Made by a program: the position numbers and the translations under genes. Below, piece by piece: positions 5,038 to 8,259 of a stretch of DNA of 8,259 nucleotides; position 1 is the first letter of the stretch; every line of letters starts with the position of its first letter. The stretch is from NCBI GenBank assembly GCA_020217265.1, contig JAIWOS010000045.1:1-8259 (forward strand), given 5' to 3'. The notes beneath the pieces are model-generated. The model saw nothing but the letters and a program-made list of their open reading frames with translations, was not told the origin of the DNA and ran no database searches. Origin of the DNA: Thiobacillus sp. (GTDB lineage: Bacteria > Pseudomonadota > Gammaproteobacteria > Burkholderiales > Thiobacillaceae).

Positions 5038-6057
5038 ATGAACGAAGCAGACTTCGATCGCCTGGTGGGAGCCATCTACGAATCGGCGCTCAACCCGGAA
5101 TTGTGGCGCGACACCTTGGGCGTACTGGCGCATCACGTGGGGGCCGACTTCTTCCACCTGGTTGGCTGGGACAGCCGGGAACGGGTCGCCACATTGGGCG
5201 TCGTCCCGGAGATGCTCTGGGACGGGGCGCCCGACCCGGCGGCCGCGCAGGCCGGCGATCCCCCGGACCACCTCGCTTGCCTCGATCTGCGCCACCTGCT
5301 GGGCGGCTGCCTGGCGCAGCGGGAATCGCTGTCACTGACGCTGGGTTTGCTGCGCGACGCCCGGCACGGCCCGTTCGAACCGCGACACGAATCCTTGCTG
5401 GCGCGCCTGACCCCGCACTTCGACCGTGCACTGCGCCTGATGGAACACATCCAGGCCACCACCCAGGCGCGCGACCAGGCGCTGGCCGGGCAGCATGCCA
5501 GCGCCCTGAGCGTGATTAGCGTCGGCGCCGCGGGGCAACTTCTGCATTGCAACCGCAACGGCGATGCCCTGTTAAAGGGAGAAAACGTGTTGCGGGTGCG
5601 GCACGGCCAACTGGAATGTACTTGTGACGAACAGCAGGCGAAATTCACCGGCCTGATCGACGCCGTTGTCACCTCACGCCGCCCGGCGAACCTGTTGTTG
5701 CACCCCCGGCTCGAACCCGAGCGACGCTACAGCGCGACGCTGACCCCCTTGCCCGGCCCCGACAGCGCAAATGACCCGGCCGAGGAGATATTGTGTCTGG
5801 TAGTCCCCCTCGACCAGCGACGCATAGCCACCGCCCAGCAGCTGATGCAGCTGTTCGGATTGTCGGCGGCCGAAGCGCGCCTCGCTCGCGCGCTTGCCGG
5901 CGGGCAGACGATCGAGGCTTACGCCCAGGAAAGCGACTTGCGCCTGCCCACGGTGAAAAGCCAGTTGCACGCGGCCTTCGAAAAAACCGGCACCGACCGC
6001 CAGGCCGCGCTGGTGCGGCTTATCGTCGGCGTCCCCGCCGTTCGCGATCGCGGTTAG
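5038..6057 (+). CDS. LuxR-family HTH transcriptional regulator with PAS-like sensor region
   Basis: 339 residues, cytoplasmic, no response-regulator receiver domain. The C-terminal 272-330 is a GerE/LuxR-type HTH of the LTPAEARLA...L class: [29 protein letters not shown], then [20 protein letters not shown], where the recognition helix follows PTVKSQL. Residues 155-258 resemble a PAS-like module ([22 protein letters not shown]). The N-terminal 1-140 matches the usual opening ([19 protein letters not shown]) and the [25 protein letters not shown] end of a GAF-like region, but the stretch between (about 55-95) seems roughly 40 residues shorter than in typical relatives. C194 and C196 (ECTC) plus C81, C91 and C171 could give thiol or metal sensing, which is speculation. 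It is divergent from the HMA/DsrE-like operon, a likely target, and its stop overlaps that of lipB by 4 bases. Confidence 0.9.
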   Translation: MNEADFDRLVGAIYESALNPELWRDTLGVLAHHVGADFFHLVGWDSRERVATLGVVPEMLWDGAPDPAAAQAGDPPDHLACLDLRHLLGGCLAQRESLSLTLGLLRDARHGPFEPRHESLLARLTPHFDRALRLMEHIQATTQARDQALAGQHASALSVISVGAAGQLLHCNRNGDALLKGENVLRVRHGQLECTCDEQQAKFTGLIDAVVTSRRPANLLLHPRLEPERRYSATLTPLPGPDSANDPAEEILCLVVPLDQRRIATAQQLMQLFGLSAAEARLARALAGGQTIEAYAQESDLRLPTVKSQLHAAFEKTGTDRQAALVRLIVGVPAVRDRG

Positions 6058-6689
6058 CGGGGCGGCGCCTCGGCAGGCGCAGCGTAGACCTCCCGCTCCA
6101 AAGCCCGGGCCAGCGTATCCGCCGCCGCCGCGTGCGTCAGGGCGAGCCCCAGCCGCCGGCAGTCCGTCACCGCCATGCCGGCATAGCCGCAGGGGTTGAT
6201 CGCGGCAAACGGCGCAAGATCCATGTCCACGTTGAACGCCAGGCCGTGGTAGGTGCAGCCGCGTTTCACGCGCAGACCGAGTGCGGCGATTTTGGCGCCG
6301 GCCACGTACACACCCGGTGCGCCAGCACGCCGTTCAGCGGCAACGCCGTGTTGCGCCAGCACGTCGATCACCGCCTGCTCCATGCGCGTCACCAGTTCGC
6401 GGATGCCGTAGCCGCGCCGCCGCAGATCGACCAGGAGATACGCCACCACCTGTCCCGGGCCGTGGTAGGTGATCTGCCCGCCGCGGTCGATGGGCACCAC
6501 CGGGATGGCGGTGGCGGCAATGAGGTGTTCGGGCCGGCCTGCCTGCCCCTGCGTGTAGACCGGCGGATGCTCCAGCAGCCAGAGCTCATCGGGCGTGGCC
6601 GCGGTGCGCTGCGCGGAGAACGCCTGCATGGCCCGCCAGGTGGGCTCGTACTCGACGCGGCCCAGCCGGCGTACGACGAGCGCGCTCAC
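6054..6689 (-). CDS. lipB: Octanoyl-[acyl carrier protein]:protein N-octanoyltransferase LipB
   Basis: 211 residues, the normal family length. It moves octanoate from ACP to lipoyl domains through a thioester intermediate, feeding LipA. Signature motifs are intact: HPPVYTQGQ (41-49), [12 protein letters not shown] (69-80), GAKIAALG with K133, [10 protein letters not shown] (147-155) and INPCGYAG with the catalytic C167. The start is GTG at 6687-6689, overlapping the TGA of ybeD as GTGA; the frame stays open far upstream through ybeD and dat, but those codons are not part of LipB. The TAA at 6054-6056 overlaps the stop of the convergent LuxR-type gene, so no terminator is possible between them. 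This gene ends the dacA/dacC-dat-ybeD-lipB unit; lipA is not next to it. Confidence 0.97.
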   Translation of the reverse strand: MSALVVRRLGRVEYEPTWRAMQAFSAQRTAATPDELWLLEHPPVYTQGQAGRPEHLIAATAIPVVPIDRGGQITYHGPGQVVAYLLVDLRRRGYGIRELVTRMEQAVIDVLAQHGVAAERRAGAPGVYVAGAKIAALGLRVKRGCTYHGLAFNVDMDLAPFAAINPCGYAGMAVTDCRRLGLALTHAAAADTLARALEREVYAAPAEAPPR

Positions 6690-6952
6690 AGCGCCATCTT
6701 CACCCACGGATGCGCGGTGATCTCGCGGTAGAGGTTGTCGAGCTGCTCTCGCGATGTGGCGCGCACGACGCAGGTGACGGAAAGATAATTGCCGCTGGAC
6801 GAGGCGCGCATCTCGACCGTCTCCGGCCGGAAATCGGGCGCGTGGCGCAGCACGACCTCGACCATGGTCTGCGCGAAGTCGTCGCGCCGCTCGCCCATGA
6901 TCTTGATCGGGAAGTCTGTGGGAAATTGCAGCAGGGTGTCCTGTTCGCTCAT
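6686..6952 (-). CDS. ybeD: YbeD/DUF493 family protein
   Basis: 88 residues, close in length and sequence to E. coli Ybe[15 protein letters not shown] at the N-terminus, [19 protein letters not shown] in the centre and the WVKMAL end are the family hallmarks. The fold is ferredoxin-like (ACT-like); its function is unproven, although it nearly always sits beside lipB and is presumed to regulate or support lipoate metabolism. ATG at 6950-6952 has an AAGG SD about eight bases upstream. It begins 18 bases after the dat stop codon and its TGA overlaps the lipB GTG, so it is translationally coupled to lipB. Confidence 0.95.
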   Translation of the reverse strand: MSEQDTLLQFPTDFPIKIMGERRDDFAQTMVEVVLRHAPDFRPETVEMRASSSGNYLSVTCVVRATSREQLDNLYREITAHPWVKMAL

Positions 6953-6970
6953 CGTTTTGCCTTGCGGATG

Positions 6971-7819
6971 TCAGGCACGCATGACCGCGTGCTTGAACTG
7001 CTGGTACAGCGCGTCCATCTGGCGCGCCAGCGGCCCGGGCACGCCGCCGCCCACGGGCACGCCGTCGAGCTGGATCACGGGCATGATCTCCTTGGTCGAG
7101 GAGGTCATCCAGACTTCGTCGGCGGCACGCAGTTCGGCTTCGGTCACGTCGCCGACGCGGGCGGGAATGCCGTGCGCGGCGGCCAGCTCGAGCACCACGT
7201 CGTAGGTAATGCCGGTGAGCATATGTGGGGACGGTGCCGGCGTTCGCAAGAGGCCGTCCTTCACCACGAAGATGTTGCTCGCCGCGCCCTCGGTGAGCAG
7301 GCCGTCGCGCAGCATCACCGTCTCGGCACAGCCCGCGTCCACCGCGCGTTGCCGCATGAGCACGTTGGCCAGCAGCGAAATCGCCTTGATGTCGCAATGC
7401 TGCCAGCGCGGGTCGGGCGCGGTGATCGCGCACACGCCGGCCGCCTTCTGTTCGGCCGTGGCGGGGATGAGCGGCTGCGCGTACAGGAAGACCGTGGGCG
7501 CAACGCCGCGCGGGAAGGCATGGTCGCGCGGCGCCACCCCGCGCGTCACCTGGAGGTAGACCGACTGGTCGGCGAAATCCTGGCGCGCGATCAGCTCGCC
7601 GACGATGCTGCGCCAGACCTCGACGCCGTGCGGGTTGGCCAGCCGTATGCCATCGAGGCTGTGTTGCAGGCGACGCAGGTGCTCGTCGAGCCGAAACGGG
7701 CGGCGCGAGTACACCGGCACGACTTCGTAGACGCCGTCGCCGAACACGAAGCCGCGGTCGAGCACGGACACGCGCGCATCGGACAAGGGCAGGAAGACGC
7801 CGTCGAGGTACGCGATCAT
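6971..7819 (-). CDS. dat: D-amino acid aminotransferase (class IV PLP enzyme)
   Basis: 282 residues of fold-type IV PLP aminotransferase. It converts D-alanine plus 2-oxoglutarate to pyruvate and D-glutamate, supplying or recycling D-amino acids for peptidoglycan. Key residues match the well-studied Bacillus enzyme even in numbering: Y31 in [13 protein letters not shown]98 and H100 in [12 protein letters not shown] (substrate carboxylate binding, separating it from branched-chain and aminodeoxychorismate relatives), K145 in [10 protein letters not shown] (PLP Schiff base), E177 in [11 protein letters not shown], and S240-T241 in [11 protein letters not shown]. Its ATG (7817-7819) overlaps the TGA of the carboxypeptidase gene as ATGA. 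The link to a D,D-carboxypeptidase, which releases D-alanine, makes functional sense. Branched-chain specificity is the main alternative, less likely given R98/H100. Confidence 0.93.
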   Translation of the reverse strand: MIAYLDGVFLPLSDARVSVLDRGFVFGDGVYEVVPVYSRRPFRLDEHLRRLQHSLDGIRLANPHGVEVWRSIVGELIARQDFADQSVYLQVTRGVAPRDHAFPRGVAPTVFLYAQPLIPATAEQKAAGVCAITAPDPRWQHCDIKAISLLANVLMRQRAVDAGCAETVMLRDGLLTEGAASNIFVVKDGLLRTPAPSPHMLTGITYDVVLELAAAHGIPARVGDVTEAELRAADEVWMTSSTKEIMPVIQLDGVPVGGGVPGPLARQMDALYQQFKHAVMRA

Positions 7820-8259
7820 CGGCCGAACAGCAGGCGGATCGAATCCCAGCCGCGCCCCAGCACGCCCGCCACGGCGACGTCGTTGAGCGCCACCAGCGGA
7901 TGCTCGGCCAGCACCTCGCCGTCGAGCGTGAGGCGCAAGGTGCCCAGCCGCTGGCCGCGACTGACCGGGGCCATCAGCGGCTGCTGGGTGACGACCTCGG
8001 CTTTCACCCGGGCAAGCGCGCCGCGCGGCGCGAGCAGGTGGAAATCCTGCAGGAAGCCGAGGTTCACCGTGTCACGCGTGCCGCGGTACAGCTTCACCAC
8101 CTTGACCGGCTGCAGCGCGCGGTAGAGCAGCGCGCTGTCGAAGTTTTCGAAACCGTAGTTGAGCAGCTTCAGGGCGTCCTGCGTACGCGGGCCGTCGCCG
8201 CGCGCGCCCAGCACCACCGCGATGCGCCGCTGGTCGCCGCGCCGGGCGGAGGCCGCAAG
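7816..8259 (-). CDS. D-alanyl-D-alanine carboxypeptidase (PBP5/6 type, dacA/dacC), C-terminal part only
   Basis: The frame is open to the window edge, showing the last 147 residues. They cover the end of the penicillin-binding domain ([18 protein letters not shown], then [16 protein letters not shown]) and the PBP5 C-terminal beta domain (about 60-135 of the visible part, [14 protein letters not shown] to [13 protein letters not shown]). The ending [13 protein letters not shown] is the amphipathic helix that anchors this family to the periplasmic face of the inner membrane. The catalytic SXXK, SXN and KTG motifs lie beyond the window. These enzymes remove the terminal D-alanine of peptidoglycan pentapeptides. 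The stop overlaps the dat start by four bases. The sequence does not separate dacA from dacC; position next to ybeD and lipB resembles enteric dacA. Confidence 0.93.
   Translation of the reverse strand, partial: LAASARRGDQRRIAVVLGARGDGPRTQDALKLLNYGFENFDSALLYRALQPVKVVKLYRGTRDTVNLGFLQDFHLLAPRGALARVKAEVVTQQPLMAPVSRGQRLGTLRLTLDGEVLAEHPLVALNDVAVAGVLGRGWDSIRLLFGR

Noticed and set aside
6690..7433. Upstream extension of the lipB frame, which stays open for another 248 codons
   Set aside because: It runs through ybeD and most of dat in another frame, reads as Arg/Ala-rich shadow sequence, and lipB has a proper coupled GTG start at 6687-6689 giving the normal family length.
6710..8125. Open frame of 471 codons on the + strand opposite dat and the carboxypeptidase gene
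   Set aside because: It is the antisense shadow of three confidently identified genes; high GC suppresses stop codons in this frame.
1..8259. CRISPR arrays, tRNA or rRNA genes, insertion sequences, attachment sites
   Set aside because: No regularly spaced direct repeats, tRNA-like cloverleaf, transposase or terminal inverted repeats were seen on either strand.

Overview
The window looks like chromosomal DNA of a high-GC betaproteobacterium, plausibly a sulfur-oxidising lineage of the Thiobacillus type. This rests on the betaproteobacterial-looking lipoate/cell-wall cluster, a PEP-CTERM protein, a DsrE2-like sulfurtransferase-family protein and the GC-rich codon use. The genus is inference; there is no rRNA or other taxonomic marker.

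Layout, left to right. (1) 1-300, + strand: the 3' end of a Pro/Ala-rich exported protein with a PEP-CTERM sorting signal; its last codons overlap the end of lipA on the other strand. (2) 270-1205, - strand: lipA, lipoyl synthase. (3) 1241-2318, + strand: two overlapping genes, an unrecognised exported protein and a TlpA/ResA-type periplasmic thioredoxin with a WCPPC active site. (4) 2319-3742, - strand: a coupled pair, a divergent anthranilate-phosphoribosyltransferase-like protein followed by a small Rieske ferredoxin. The promoter carries a near-consensus IscR type 1 operator. (5) 3874-3901: a strong intrinsic terminator on the - strand, ending a two-gene unit at 3945-4820 (a cysteine-free ferredoxin-fold small protein, then a DsrE2-like protein). 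(6) 4821-5037: divergent control region with a perfect 16-bp inverted repeat. (7) 5038-6057, + strand: a LuxR-type regulator. (8) 6054-8259, - strand: a tightly coupled operon dacA/dacC (3' end only) - dat - ybeD - lipB with 4-base overlaps.

The outer genes make lipoate (LipB transfers octanoyl, LipA inserts sulfur) alongside peptidoglycan remodelling and D-amino acid metabolism, an arrangement resembling dacA-ybeD-lipB-lipA of enterics. Here lipB and lipA are separated by about 4.8 kb of redox and sulfur genes (TlpA pair, Rieske/TrpD-like pair, DsrE-like pair, LuxR regulator). Genes are packed very tightly: three convergent pairs overlap or abut with no room for a terminator. The most interesting unit is the TrpD-like/Rieske pair under a putative IscR-type operator; the TrpD-like protein has lost the phosphoribosyltransferase signature motifs.
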